From: Cruorifilaria tuberocauda
Lineage: Eukaryota > Nematoda > Chromadorea > Rhabditida > Onchocercidae
Direction: 5' to 3'
Assembly: GCA_013365365.1 (NCBI GenBank)
Contig: JABVXU010000197.1
Span: forward strand, 1 to 64,000
Length of the DNA: 64,000 bases
The stretch's first letter is position 1, and each line of letters begins with the position of its first letter. The translations under genes were made by a program, and so were the position numbers. The notes below the pieces were generated by a model. It saw nothing but the letters and a program-made list of their open reading frames with translations. It ran no database searches and was not told the DNA's origin. Positions 38,601 to 52,400 of this stretch are shown in pieces.

Positions 38601-40831
38601 TTACATTCGAATTTTCCAGGGTGATGAAATGTTAGAAGAAATGGAGGATGAGGAATTTGATGAAGATGAGCCGGATGAAGAAGGTGAATTCGAATTGCCT
38701 CCACATTACAGAAGATCTGATTATCGTATTGCTCGAGTTAGTTGTTGTTTTTCGCGTTCAGTTAATTTTTATTAAAAGCAGTTTCACGAAGCTTATTGTA
38801 TTTTGCATAAATATTTAGAAGGGTTTAAATAATATATATCACTTTAGCTATGAATTCCGGTGTATATTGTTTGTGGAATATTAATATTTCTTGTGATTTT
38901 TTTTTGAATTTGAGTTTTTCTTAATTTTTTATTTTTTATATGGTAAACAGAAAATAGATCTAAAAATATTTCTATTGGAAGGAATTTTAGAATTTTCTTT
39001 AAATAAATAACCTGCAGGAATCAGGAAATAATGGTGATGAAGATGACGGTGTTATTTTAATCGACGATGATGACGATGATGATGATGGTGAAGTGGAGCA
39101 TTCACGCTCTCCAGCAGATCTTTCTACGGATGAAGCGCATGGTGAGGTTCACAAACGTTCAATCATGGTTGACGATGATGTGGAAACGAGCACTGCTGAA
39201 GCTCGTGAGCGACAAAACAGCCAAAGTTCGTTGGTTTCTTTTCAAATTTTTGTATTCTATCTTATGAATTACTATTTACTAAAATTTTGTTAAAATTTAC
39301 TAAAATTGAATCAAATTATTCCTTTTCCGTTGTTTTAAATCTACGCTGTTTGTTTTATTTCAAACGATGCCTGTAATTACATTAGGTGTATCCATTCGAC
39401 GCATGGAACTCAGATTGGAAGCTACTGCAGAGCAGTCCGGTGCTGTGTTGCATATGGATTCATCAACGTCACAGGCTTTTAGTGCAGATCATATGGGTGA
39501 AAGTGACACAAGTCGTTCCGAGTAAAAATTTCTTGTTTTAAAATTTATTGAAACTCATCCATACTTTTAGGATTTTTACATAATATGGTGAATTATCTAA
39601 CACTCATATTTTTCATTGAGGAAACTTCCAACTTTTTATAGTTTTCAGAAGTGGAATCAAACCTAGAGCCTTGAACTGATTAATTCCTTAATAAATTTCA
39701 ATGGAATATTTGATTCGGTCGTTTCTGAGAATTTCTGTAAACTTTTAATAAATTTTCTGAAGTATCCTTCTCATTATTTTAGGCACTGTAATTCGGAAGC
39801 TCTTTATCTACCATCTGCAGAACTTGATTTACAACCCCACTCAGTGGATATAGCTTTGCAAGAAGGTGGTGATGGTAAGATGTTGAAACTGAATAAATCT
39901 GAATTTTAATGGAAAAAATAAATTTAATGAAGTCTTAAATTTCAAGAAATTACAGTAACATTGGTTCATTTAGTTGTTTCCGGATCAGAATTGCATGTCG
40001 TCCGTGATTCGCCACCGCTTATCGGTTTGTATATTTGATTTTATTTAATATATAGCTTTTGTAATTAATATTGGGAAGTAAAGTATTAGATAGTTTTAAC
40101 ATGAACTGGTAAGTCGCTTTAGTCTTGTCCTATTTAAAAATTATGGGACGGGAATATTTATAGAAAACATTGAATCTGACAGTCGTGGAGCATCTAGTAC
40201 GGTAGCTCCGATAGCAGGCACAGATGTTGACAGTGGTGAGAGTGAACATGCGCTGATGATTGAAAGTGGAAATGATGTGGCTGAAGAAGAACAAGGAGAT
40301 AGACACGCTACACAGACAGATGATGAAGCAGCATCTTCGGGACCAAGTACATCAGACGTGTCAGCAACGAGACGTATTAGAATACGATATCCTGATATAA
40401 CGGAACCCACTTCAAGCAGGTAGTGTGATTCTTGAGTGAAGTTATTATTTTATGACATGTCATTGCCATGAAAATCGTCTATCATGTTTACAAACGTATT
40501 TAGCGGTTACCCTGTTAAGTGCTAGAAAATAGGATACCTACCTTTTTTTAATCCTATTATATTGAATTCGCATATTCACAATAAATTAATATCATCAATG
40601 TATAAATTTTAATAACTTGATGTATATTTGTCACATAGTTTTATTAGATATGTTTTTTCGATTAACGAAGTGAAAAGTTATTTGTTAATGAATCTTTTGA
40701 TGATAAAAATTAACAAAAATAGTGTTAAAATATCGATTTTTAGCAGCGATGCTATTCATCAAATTTCCGGCTCTGTGCAACGAGGTGGACGTGTCACGCT
40801 GTTACGTCGAGGACGTGGATATCGAATGTGA
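23604..40831 (+). CDS. TPR: Nucleoprotein TPR (nuclear pore basket)
   Basis: Fifty-one coding exons assemble with consistent phase into 6819 nt, 2272 aa (human about 2363). First exons 23604-23808, 24113-24226, 24452-24630, 24751-24847, 25200-25303, 25476-25589; last exons 39018-39225, 39386-39521, 39783-39874, 39974-40024, 40164-40419, 40744-40831. Residues from about 75 to 1640 are nearly continuous heptad-type coiled coil. Diagnostic matches to TPR: YEKERWAQEKE (about 234), ELSPAAAAASSLIRSG (about 430), EDIEAKAPLLAQQR and the WKERHNQAL block. The tail (about 1650-2272) is low-complexity, rich in Ser/Thr and acid, with NLS-like SSRKRAYMPS and EPRKRYRGS, VILIDDDDDDDDGE (about 2010) and an Arg/Gly end (QRGGRVTLLRRGRGYRM). 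TPR scaffolds the nuclear basket and acts in mRNA export and mitotic checkpoint anchoring. Intron 10 holds a 21-T run (27379-27399). The Glu/Gln-rich first exon is unlike vertebrate TPR. Confidence 0.96.
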
Positions 40832-40899
40832 TGAAGCTGATTGAACTTGAAAATTTAGCTTTGAGAGGAAACATTTTAAGTTATCAATACTTTTCCAAG

Positions 40900-40917
40900 T
40901 ATATATATATATATATG
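40900..40917. repeat. (AT)n run in the TPR 3' region
   Basis: A short alternating AT tract lies between the TPR stop and its candidate poly(A) signal. Confidence 0.85.
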
Positions 40918-40960
40918 TATGGTTCTGTCTAAAATGCATGTCATTATGTCGCTTATGCAA

Positions 40961-40966
40961 AATAAA
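40961..40966 (+). terminator. Candidate poly(A) signal of TPR
   Basis: AATAAA lies 130 bases after the TPR stop codon, a normal 3'-UTR length for a nematode gene. Confidence 0.65.
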
Positions 40967-43435
40967 GTTAACTTCAGACATCTCATCCTGACAGCTTCTG
41001 CAATCAAAATTTGGCATCCTTTTGTTTTAAAATTTGTAAAACCAGTGAGTTTTCACTTTTTTCTTTTTCTTCCTTAGTCTTGGTTATAGATATACATTTA
41101 AAAAAGTTAAAATGATTTTTAATGATAATTTTTTTCCCGTGGACATATGATTTAAAAAAATTTGTTTCCATGAATTTATGAGGGCAAAAGCGTTTAAAAG
41201 TACGGACTTAGTTTTCTGCTAATCTATAAATCTACATAAATGAATCTATTCCTGCAAATATCTTTTTTTAAGTTTCATGAGGACGAATGTGCATTTTACC
41301 AGTTCCTTTGTTTTTATATTACTGTTACGATCTTTATGTCGTTCAGTTTTTTTTTCTGTGAGAATAAATTTATGTTGCTTTTCACAATATTTCACTTTGT
41401 GCTTCGACCAAAGATCAACAGTGAAACTATTCATAAGTCATTGGTAAGTGAAGAATTGTTTCCGGCGTCTGAAAGAATGAGATTTGTGGGGCAACCAAAG
41501 ATATGAAAGCTGTTTCTAGCTCGATTTCATTGTGTCCTTGGTTGCAAATGCTTCATTTGAAACGACAGGTGAGTGTCGCGACATTTTTTGCAAGAATACT
41601 GGATTGCCTTTCACTTAGACTAAAAACCTGTTATTGGTTTAGAATGGTTTTGTTGGGGTCACGGGATTGGATTCTGGTGAAAGATAATTTCAGAATTTTG
41701 AGTTGGTGTTGGAATGTTAGTGGATAATTAATTCATTTCAATGAATAACTCTAAGCTTGATTAATCGGTTAATCAGCATGTGATTTTTTGTAGAAGGAAG
41801 GATGATGCGCATCAAAAATCCAGCTTAATATGTGTCTGAAATTACAACTTTGGCATGAATTTCCATATTTCACTTTAACCTGTTCTAATTATTTTTGATT
41901 AATCATTATTATAGTGTTTAGAAACTTGATAAAATTTTATCATTAATCAATAATCACTAAATTGATGCATTTTTGAGTCATCCATGGAAACCTGTTTTTC
42001 CAAAAAAGGAAAAATCTATTTCTAATGAAACATTCAACAGTGATCGATATGGAAGTATAGCATGACACTAATATTTTGCTAAATGAAACATTTGTAAGTC
42101 ATAAAATTTATATTAAATATCCTCATCAAACAGTCTAAGAGTATTGAATAATCAAAATGTTACTTAATAATTTAATTGCAATATCTGTCTGCTAGTCTGA
42201 ATTTTTCTTATATTTTCTTTTCAACAGTGATTTTGATATGCACAACAAAAAAATACAATAATACTAGTAAATGACATTTTATACTTAAATTATGAAATTT
42301 GCAGTAATCAAGATTGAAAAGAAGAGAAGAAAAAAGTAAACATAGAAACGCAACACACTGTTTTTCTATAAATGCTTGATAAGCATAATGAATATTACGA
42401 AATAATTTGATAGTTATCAGCATTTATGAAAATTTTGCAAATCATTCATCGGTCGCTTACGTTCACATAATCACGTTGGAAAATATCATACTATGCTCAA
42501 TCATAATCATTCCTAATGATCAATGTGAGATTCTAATTACTTTCATAATGCTCATCAAAATTATCTCAACGAGGGATTTTTTTGGATTTTTCAAATGGTA
42601 CGTAAACTTATTAATTTTGGTGTATAGTTTATTTTTAAGAAGGTGAAAAAAATAATATTTGCTGATTGAAAAGTAAGAAATTCATTTAAGTACTCCTGTA
42701 AACCTTTCCATTCGCTTTCTTTCCTCTTTGTTCTGCTGATAAACATCGCAACTATTGATAATGTTTTTGTGGAATAAATTCCCAATGTTAAAATTGAAAT
42801 TCTATTTAGAGATCAATTAAGTATCAGAAATTTTTCTATAGGAAATTTTTATTTTTTTGAAATTCGAATCATCAAATTTATGGTTCATTAATTTTCAGCT
42901 TTTTTCTACCATTTCTTTTAGAAAATATTCTTTCATTAGTACTAAAAATGACAAAATTGAGAAAAAATTAAAAAAAAATTCATCTATTTTTGTCAAATCA
43001 ATAATTCTGATGACACATGAATAACAGCTGATCGATATCTTTATCTTTTCAAAATACTTATTCCATTTTCTTTTCACTTCAACTGTACATTATATTGACC
43101 AGTGGATATCCTGATGAAAAAAGGCTGCTTTTTTCTTTTCAAAAAAAGAATTTTTTTTAATAAAAGAATCAATTAGTTGAATTTATTATTTATAAAATGA
43201 AAAAATCGTCAGTTGTGATAAGTTAGAGAGTAAAAATTGACAAGAAGAATTGAAAGAGGGAAAAGGGGAAAAGAAATTGCTTCATAAAAATACTATTAAA
43301 TTCTCTTTAAAAAAGAAGAAAGAAAAAGCTGTTGTTGTTGTTCTCTATTCATTAACTAAGCATTTTGTTTCATTCCATTTCATTCAGTCACGTGTTTGTT
43401 TATTGAATTCTTAGAGTTTTGCTATTTGACAAGAT
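40967..43435. other. TPR-CLC intergenic region, no gene seen
   Basis: About 2.5 kb between two plus-strand genes. Open frames here (for example 41503-41727) show no recognised similarity and no flanking phase-matched exons. The last part presumably holds the CLC promoter and possibly a non-coding 5' exon; TTTCATTCAG near 43381-43389 is an acceptor-like site ahead of the proposed CLC start. Confidence 0.55.
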
Positions 43436-46400
43436 ATGATTGAGGATGTACTGGAGAATGCAACGGTTGAGATCAATGGAAACTCTGATCGGAAGCCGAT
43501 CAGTTGCAAAGAAGTGAAGTTGAACTGTCTCATACGGAAGCCTCGTGTCAATCTTCACCTTTCCTATTCGTTTGTTGAGAAAAATGAAATTCTCTCATCG
43601 CTACCGCTGACGTCGATTGCCTTTTTTAATACAAACATTAAAAACCTCTTCCGAACACACACACACGCGCACACACACGCATACACGCACACACGCATAC
43701 ACCATTTACCTCTTCCGTTTACTTTTTCTTCCTTAAAAATTCCATCATCCACCCATCATTCTCCTTCCTTCATCGTTTTTCCTGCCATAGCTGCGCGTAA
43801 TTTCCGATTCCTTCAGTTGTGATAAGAATTTTCGCCCATCTTGTAACCTTTCCCTCTCTCTCCCTTCCCCTTCCACTCTCGGTACTCTCCTCCAATCAAC
43901 CCATGCAAACAAATTACCAATTTGATATTTGTAAACGATGAACAATGTTTTATCAGCAATCGAAGTATTTTTTTAAACATTTCTTGTCAGTGAAAAATAT
44001 CGTGAAATTTGCCATTCACGATGTGAGTAAAATATTAAAATTTCATTAAATTTTTCACTTCCAGCTATTTCCAAAAATTTAATTTAAAATCACATTATTA
44101 TGATTTTTAGTTATTTAACCTTTGATTACGTCATTTCTTCTGAATTCAAAATTTCAATTTCATTTCTTTTTGATGCAAAAGTTTCCATTAAACAATTTCA
44201 AAATCAATCTATTATGGAAATCTGAACAGAGCCATGCTAATAAAAAAGTTCAATTCCTTTTCATTTTATCAGAATGTATCGCTATTACCATAGGAAAAAA
44301 AGTGAATTATTATCTCCAGATAAAAGCTTTAACAAGCAGTATTTTGAAATGGAAAGAACTTACTAAAATGCTAAGTGGAATGGGTACACACAACATTTTT
44401 GTCTTCTGATATATGAAATTAGTTTTTCTTTTTCCACTTCATAATTTTCCAAACTCGTCTTGACAATTTAGTTTGGTTCATTTTTTCGAAACTTCATACA
44501 TAACAAACCTGTCTTATCACAATGCATTGTCTTAATTAAATATTTTCATAAAAACAACGGAAAAATTTTTTCATTTCCTGTGAACACATTGATTCACGCT
44601 AATTCTGACAGCAATTGTCATTGCCGGATTCAGAAACAAACCAAACCAGATGTGATGACGCTACTTACGCCACATTCTGATCAAATCTCATCCACCAATC
44701 CAAAGTAATATTCTTTTTTAAATATTTCACATTTGCTGGTAATAAGTAACTTCAAATTTATCTATCTTCTGCTCCCTCCTTCTTCCCGTTTATTTGATTA
44801 TACTGAACAAAAAGGAGGCTGAATCTCACATTCTATCTTTTTTCTTCATCTTTGAATTATAATTAATTATTAAATAAGCTTATTTCTTTGTTTCTATAAA
44901 CTGAATTTACTTTATTTTTTGACCCACTTATCGTATGAAGCATCACATTATACCTTAGAAAAGAATTTGATAAAATTTTTTTCAAAATAAAAGAAAGTTA
45001 ATTACTTTAGGATCTTAACAAAACCAGCACCGATCAAAGTGATAAAAGAAGATGTGGAAGAAAATGTGAAGCACGAAGAAAGTAATGAAGCACTATTAGA
45101 TGGTTATCCGGTTGATCTTGAATTCCATCATGCCTCCCACCAACGAACTGAATCTTTCCGAGAATTCTTTCGGCGTTAGTTTTATTCAACTTCGTTTTGT
45201 TCAGCTCTCTGTCCTAAGTCTCGTTAACTCCGTTTTTTTTCATCTAAATTTAAAACCTTTCTTGTCCCTTTGATGCACCCGATTAGAGCATCTAAGTTTT
45301 AAATAATAGATTTGCACGGAATATACAGAAAAAAAATCGGATATAGCGAAAACGAACAAGGAATAGTTGAAGAATACAAAAGCTGAAGAAATTGGGAGAA
45401 AAGGTAAAAGTTAGTGAATTCAGTATGGTCCAAAAACAGTAAATAAACCTGTATTGTGAAAAAAGTTTACTTTCATTATTTATTTTATTCGTTCGTTTAT
45501 TCATCTTTCTCCAATCAAATCAAATAACTATTCAAGCAAAAACGTAGGAAGAAAAAAATTTTTTAGAAAATCTAGATAAAAATTTAGATAAAAGCTTAAA
45601 ATTAAAAAAATTAAAAATCAAAAAAAGCGAAAACAAATGCACAAAATAAGAGTGCTTAATATTAATAGTCGGCGATCGACAAATGTGATTCGAGAATTGA
45701 TCGACAATGTGTTACTGATTAGTGTTTGTTACTTTGTTTACTAAGGATCCATTCGAAAAATTTTCAAATTTTATACTTCATCAAATGGCTGAATTTTATT
45801 ATAAAACAATTTTATTTGAAAAAAGCTGTAAGGTTTTATTTATTATATTTTCTTATTTTTGATTAATTTACTTTCCCAAGAATTTCTACCTCGCCAGTTG
45901 CTATTTCTAGCAAAATTTTATCGAAAAAAAAAGAAGAGGTTGAGATAGAAACGAAAAAAAACGTTGTTCATTGAGTTTTTATTGATAAGCTGCATATAAT
46001 ATGATTCCGACTACTATTCAGTAACGCAAACATTCGGTTAGCTGAAAATCGAACTTACCTCACATTGATTAACTATTGATAATTATTGATCCATACTATT
46101 GAGATTGATCGTAAATAATCTGATAAATGCTGTAGTAGGCCGGAGAAGTAATGTAAAATAGGTACCTGAAATGGAATTTAATGGTTTATTCCATAGAGGT
46201 GTTTCAAGCGACCATCATAAGTAATGATATTTCTAGAGAGAGTGCATGTTTATTAACCAACTCAGAGCTTATTTCTTGCATTTGATCGAATTAATTTTTC
46301 GTAAAATTTTTCTCGTAAAAAGTTTATTTGTCGTTAATAAATGATTCATCTATACGGCAATTCATACAAATTCATTTATATTTGTGTGGGAAGGAAAGCC

Positions 46401-49400
46401 TGAAATAATTCAAAAAATTAAGGACAATCACGGAACGTTGTGCGTTTCTTTGTGGAAGATTGGTTCTTATCTGCTGTGCTTGGTATTGTCACAGCCGTTC
46501 TTTCAATTTTAATGGATTTAAGTATTGAATATATGCAAGAGTGTTAGTTATTCACTTCAATTATGAACATGGTTTAGTTTTAATTTTAATCGTTTTTCCG
46601 CTAATACAATGAAGCAAAAAAATACTTTATAATGGGGCGACCGTATTGCTTCAATTTTGAATTTAAAAATGCAGGATTGATTTGTCAAATTAGAACTTTT
46701 GACCGATCAATATATTTCTCAGAGTAAATTATAAGATGATTAAACAAATAGATTTCAACAAAACAATTGCAGTTTTAATATTTTCTACGTAAAAGATGAA
46801 AGTTGAAAGACGGAAAGATTAGAGAAATTATTGTTTAGCTTGATAAAATATAGTAATTTGTTATCATTCCACATTTTAGAATATTTTCATGTGAATTTTT
46901 GTTAATCATTGCTAACTGTGATAAATTTAAACAAGCTATCATTAATGATGCATGGATTGTGAGACGATTAAATTGAAGTTTATACCTTTATTAAATTACC
47001 AATATTATCTATATTATATAATGCATTTTTTATTGCTATAGGATAATGAATTTGAACTTTTCATCAAGAAAAGAAAATTCGATATACATAAAATTTGGAA
47101 GTAATACGCTTACTGTAATCCAAAATGCAATAAATGTAAATAATTATCATCTATCAGAATTCATGCGCTTCTTCTGACCATTTTAGACCGCGTGATATTG
47201 TATGAATATACCATAAGAAATTATCATTATTATACAGCGCTTATCGCCTGGACAGCTTACATTACCTTGCTGACAGGTGCATCCGCACTATTTTGTCAGT
47301 GTTTTGCGAGGCAAGCTATTGGTAAGTAATTATTCACATTTAAGATTGATGCATGATCTTGAAACTTTTCATTATTAGTTCATTTTTACAAAGATTTTCA
47401 TTATCTTTTTTAGGATCAGGTATTCCGGAATTAAAAGTTATAATGTGTGGTTTTAAAATGAAAAATTATTTGTCATTACAAACGATGATCGGAAAAATCT
47501 TCGGTTTGACACTTGCTCTTGGTAGTGGGCTTCCGGTAGGCAAAGAGGTTCCAGTCGTAATTTTTTATTTATGGCTATTGAAGATTTCTTTATCACTTAA
47601 TATAAGATTATAAAAGTCGAAAATTTTAAAAATGAAATAATTTCAAATGCAGAAGGTATTATGTGTAATGACGAAATGTAATAATGTTCTACTTTTTTGT
47701 TTATCATCTCTTCATTTGTTAATCGTCTCATAATTACTTGTCTAATTATCCGTTTTTGCTAATTACTCTTATTAATTTTTATGTTCTTTCTTTCTTTTCT
47801 TCAGAAATTACTTTTTTTGCCGGAAAATCCGGAAAATATGAATCCTTCAGGGACCATTTGTGCACATAGGAGCAATTGTGGCATCACTTTTAACACGCGT
47901 TACTTCCTTATGCCGATACCAAGCATTTTTCTCCAGTGAAGGCCGTGAGATGCAAATGCTTTCATCGGGATGTGCGGTCGGTATCGCTTGCACATTTTCA
48001 GCACCCGCCGGTGGTATACTTTATTTATTTTTCGTTATCAGCAATAAAGTTAAAGATATTACTTTGTATCTGAAATATCAGAAATCAATGATAATTGATT
48101 ATTTACTAAAAGTTTCATTCAATTCATCAAACTTAAATGAAATATTTTTGCAGCAGTCTTGTATGGGATAGAATCAACATCAAGATTCTTTGCTGTTCGA
48201 AATTATTGGCGTTCTTTCTTTGCAACGACGTGCAGCGCACTTATTTTTCGCTTCGCCAATGCTGCTATTATACCTCCAGAAATTGGTCTTGAGTTTCCTT
48301 TTTTTAAGACTTTAATTAACAATCCCAGGATTGCAATAATACTTCTGTATATGGACTAAAATTTTACACCGCTCATTTTCAGCAGGTACTATAACAGCAT
48401 ATTACCAAACTTATTTCCCAAGTTCAGTATTTGTTGTCGAAGAATTACCGGTATTTGCTCTTATTGGGTATATATTCATTTGTTCCATCATTTTTATTCT
48501 GTCACCATAAAATGATTGAATTTTAAAGATAAATGAAAAGTTTAAATTCTTATCGAAGATTTTCAGTTTTTTTACCTGAATATTATATTAATTTTTACTT
48601 CTTCCATAACTTCATTATTACTCTTCATTTTTAGAGTCTTTTCGGGTTTATTGGGTGCATTGTTCGTATTCATACACAGACGGATTGTTGTATTCAGGGC
48701 GAATAATCGTTTATATTTGCGCATTTTTGGGAAAAAGTGTGTGTTTATTTGTTAATTATTTTAAGGCACGTTATCAGTTTCATTAATTTCTCATCTCTTT
48801 TAAATAAGTGGTTTCAAAAAATTTCAAATTTCTTGCTATTTTCAGTCCACTATTTTTTACACTCTTCATGGCAGCCATCGTTGGTATAGTTACTTGTCCA
48901 GATGGCACTGGACGATATTTTGCTGGGAAAGTAAGCATTATTAATTATTGTTATCCCGTTATAAATGTAAGGCATCAATCCACTTACCTTCATCATATAT
49001 CTGTCAAACATCAATCAGCGTTATCACTGCACGATATATAATAAGAAATTGCTATAAATTTATCACCAATTATGGTCATTAGAAGTACAATTCCAAATAG
49101 CTGTACAGGTGAAATGAAATATTCGTTATTATTCAAAAGGGAATAAATTGAGTGTGTTTTATAAATCTTTAGCATTTCTGCTGGTTATGTTTTGACGTAG
49201 GTTAATTCTTTTCTTCTTTTTAGTATGCATTTCGCAGAACGTTAGCAGATTTCATTACAAACTGCACATTTACATTATCAAATATAACAGCAGAGGGTTG
49301 CTCCAGTGAATTATTGGAACGTTGGATTGGAATAAATCATGAATTTAGTGTTTTAAGTAGCTTGGCAATTTACTTCTGTGCTCATGTAAGTTTTCCTTTT

Positions 49401-52400
49401 AATTGTAATATAACAATTAAATTTATAGTGAAGTTTTTCAGATAAAAAAGAGAGCAGTAACACTGCTTGAATTTAGTTTCCAACAGAAATATTTCGCGAT
49501 AATTGAAAAAAAGTCAATTAACAATATTTATTGAGTAACAGTCGAAATTTACTGTACTTTTCCTTTTTCAGTCATTTAGTTGTCATTGTTTATTTTTGCC
49601 TGTAAGTAACATTTTCCTATTGCGTAAGCAGTAGAAACAAACATAAAATCACCAGAGCAAATACAAATATTTGTCATTTTTGCTTCTATCAGCTTTATTT
49701 TCAAGAAAAAGGAAAAGAACGAACGAACTTTAATTTTAATTTCCAATCAAATTTTAAAACTTAAACCTATCAGATCAAAAAGACTATATAGAAATTTATA
49801 CATATGTGGAAATTTATTATTGAAAAGATTTTCTCAATAATTTAACAGTGATAAGTTAACAGAATGGCTGTAAGCTGTTTAGCAATTCAGTTCGTCCTCG
49901 TTGCAATATGCGTATCGTTGGCGGTACCAGCAGGTATATTTGTGCCTTCCTTCGTTATTGGTGCCTGCGGCGGTCGTTTGCTTGGTGAAATAATGGCATT
50001 GTTATATCCTCAAGGACTTCGAGGTCCCGATGGTCCGCAGATTTTTCCCGGACTTTATGCCGTTGTTGGTTCGTTTTTCTCTTTCAATGATGAAGTAATT
50101 CAACCTTTTTTTGTTCTTCTTTTACTATTTATTTGCTTACTTTGACCTTTTTTGCTAATTTTTTTTATTGTTTATTTCAACAGATATTAAAGAGGAAGTT
50201 GATTTGTATTATATTTTATTTAACTCTTAGTGTATCAAAATTTGATTTGAAAAATAATATTGCATAGTGTATTATCAAGGAATAATGTGTACCTTTCCTG
50301 GTTCTTAATTATTTACTGTACGACGAAATTCATGAGGAATTCAGGGAAAATAAAAAAAGATTTTTTCCTGTAATTTATTGAAGTTATTGATAGTATTTTA
50401 GAATTTTGCTGACTTCAGGAGCAGCAGCTTATACAGGATCAGTGACGCATTCACTTTCAATAGCGGTTATTGTATGCGAAACGACAGGTCAACTTTCACC
50501 TTTACTACCAGTTCTGGTCTGTTATTTATTATTGCATTGCGAGTTATAGATTTTCAGTTTTATTAAGCAATAATCCAGTTTCCTACCTTTCTAATATTTT
50601 AATTCTATTTTTTTAGACATACAATCAAAGTTAATAGTAAATAGTAATAGCTTGCAAATTTTTTGCTTGCTCAACTAATATACTATATTTATTATTTTTG
50701 TACAAACTTGAGAAATGAAAAAAAATTCTTATACAATGCATTCATTCATGAATCAATTATGTTAGAAAACAATTTAATTAAATTTCCCCCCTTTTATTCC
50801 TAAAACAATGGAATATTTTCTTTTTTCAGATTGCGTTAATGGTTGGTAATGCAATAAGTAGTTTTTTACAACCATCAATTTATGAAAGTATAATTGAAAT
50901 CAAAAATCTGCCCCATTTAACTGACTTACCTCCTTCTCGAATTAGGTAAATATTTTGATGCTGGTTGGGAAAGGTATCAGTTACTATAACAATTATAAAA
51001 CGCTCTTTTCAACTTAACTTTCATTATTTAATGATGTAAAGATGCAGTTTTTGATAATCCTTTACTGATCAATTTCATGAAGAAAACTTAAGGATCAAAA
51101 TTAAATTTAGAAGGATGGTGAGAGCACAGGCTACTTCATTTCAAATAGAAAATTATATTAGACCATAAATATGCTAGACGATATACAACATATATTAGGT
51201 TTTTATTGTAATTTTTAATTGGAATTTATGCTTAGATTTCCACTTTTTAGCGTTCATAAGCTAAAAGTCGAAAATGTAATGATTCATAATGTGTTATGTA
51301 TAACAAGATCTACAACGTACGGTGAACTCAGAGAACTTTTATTAGCAACACCCCATTTGCGATCATATCCGCTTGTCACTGATTCCAGTAAGTTAAATTT
51401 TCTCAATAAATTTCAGTTTTTTTGACTCATTTATCTATTCATTTCCTTTACAGTAAAAGTAAAAATTATGGTATACTTATAAAAATCTAATAAACAATTT
51501 GTGAGATTTATTGTGTTAAGTAATACTTTTTTAAGTTAAAATGAGAATAAGTGTCTTGTGGTTTCAGGAACGAAAATTTTACTTGGTTCAGTAGCAAGAA
51601 AATATTTGAATTATTTATTGTACGAAAAGTTAGGTCCAGACTCAATGATTGATCGAAGGAGGACTGGTACTACTTCTGATTTATTAAATCATATACGACG
51701 AAATTCAAGAATCAGTACTAATAACTTATTAACGGATCGAAACATTAGTGGTAACACATTACTTACTAACAGTCCGCTGCATGACGATCACGGTGGAGGT
51801 AATTATAATTTATAATAGAAAAGATTGAAAAGTAAAAAATAGACGAAATGAAAAATAATCAAATATCATTTATGACCATTTTTATTCATTTCGATAGCGA
51901 AAAGATCAAAAAAATTTATTCCTTTATACTATTCCCAATAATTAAAGAATGCAAATTAAATATTGCTTTGAAAAATTTTAAATTTAAATTTTATTTCATT
52001 TTACAGATAGTCCATTAGCACCACTACTGCAACGTCAAGCAGATGCTGAACATAATGTGAGCTTTCTCACCTATGTATTCGTTTCACTTTAAATTAATTA
52101 TAAGTCCAACAAAATAATTTGAAAAATTAATGCAAGACAAAGAGTAATAAAATCAATTTAAACTAATTTATAATAGTCAAAGAAGACGGATCGTAAATTT
52201 CCAATAGGTTAAAGAATCAAAAGGATAAGTGTTCGGAATGCATTTAATCACATATCATCAGTGAAATTGTGTGAGAAAGAAAAAGATAGCACTGATTAGA
52301 ATATATTAAATTATAATTGATAGAAAAAAGGAAATGTGAAAGTGCTATAAATGCTTCGTAAAACTGTTTGATTATCTGATCAGAAGAAGATTGAAAGTTC

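Noticed and set aside
41503..41727. 74-codon plus-strand frame between TPR and CLC
   Set aside because: No recognisable similarity, no membrane or motif pattern that persuades, and no adjacent phased exons.
49864..49890. Start of a CLC exon at ATG 49864
   Set aside because: No acceptor before it has the phase required by the exon ending at 49385. ATTCAG|TTC at 49890/49891 does, and gives the same helix length as human CLC-2.
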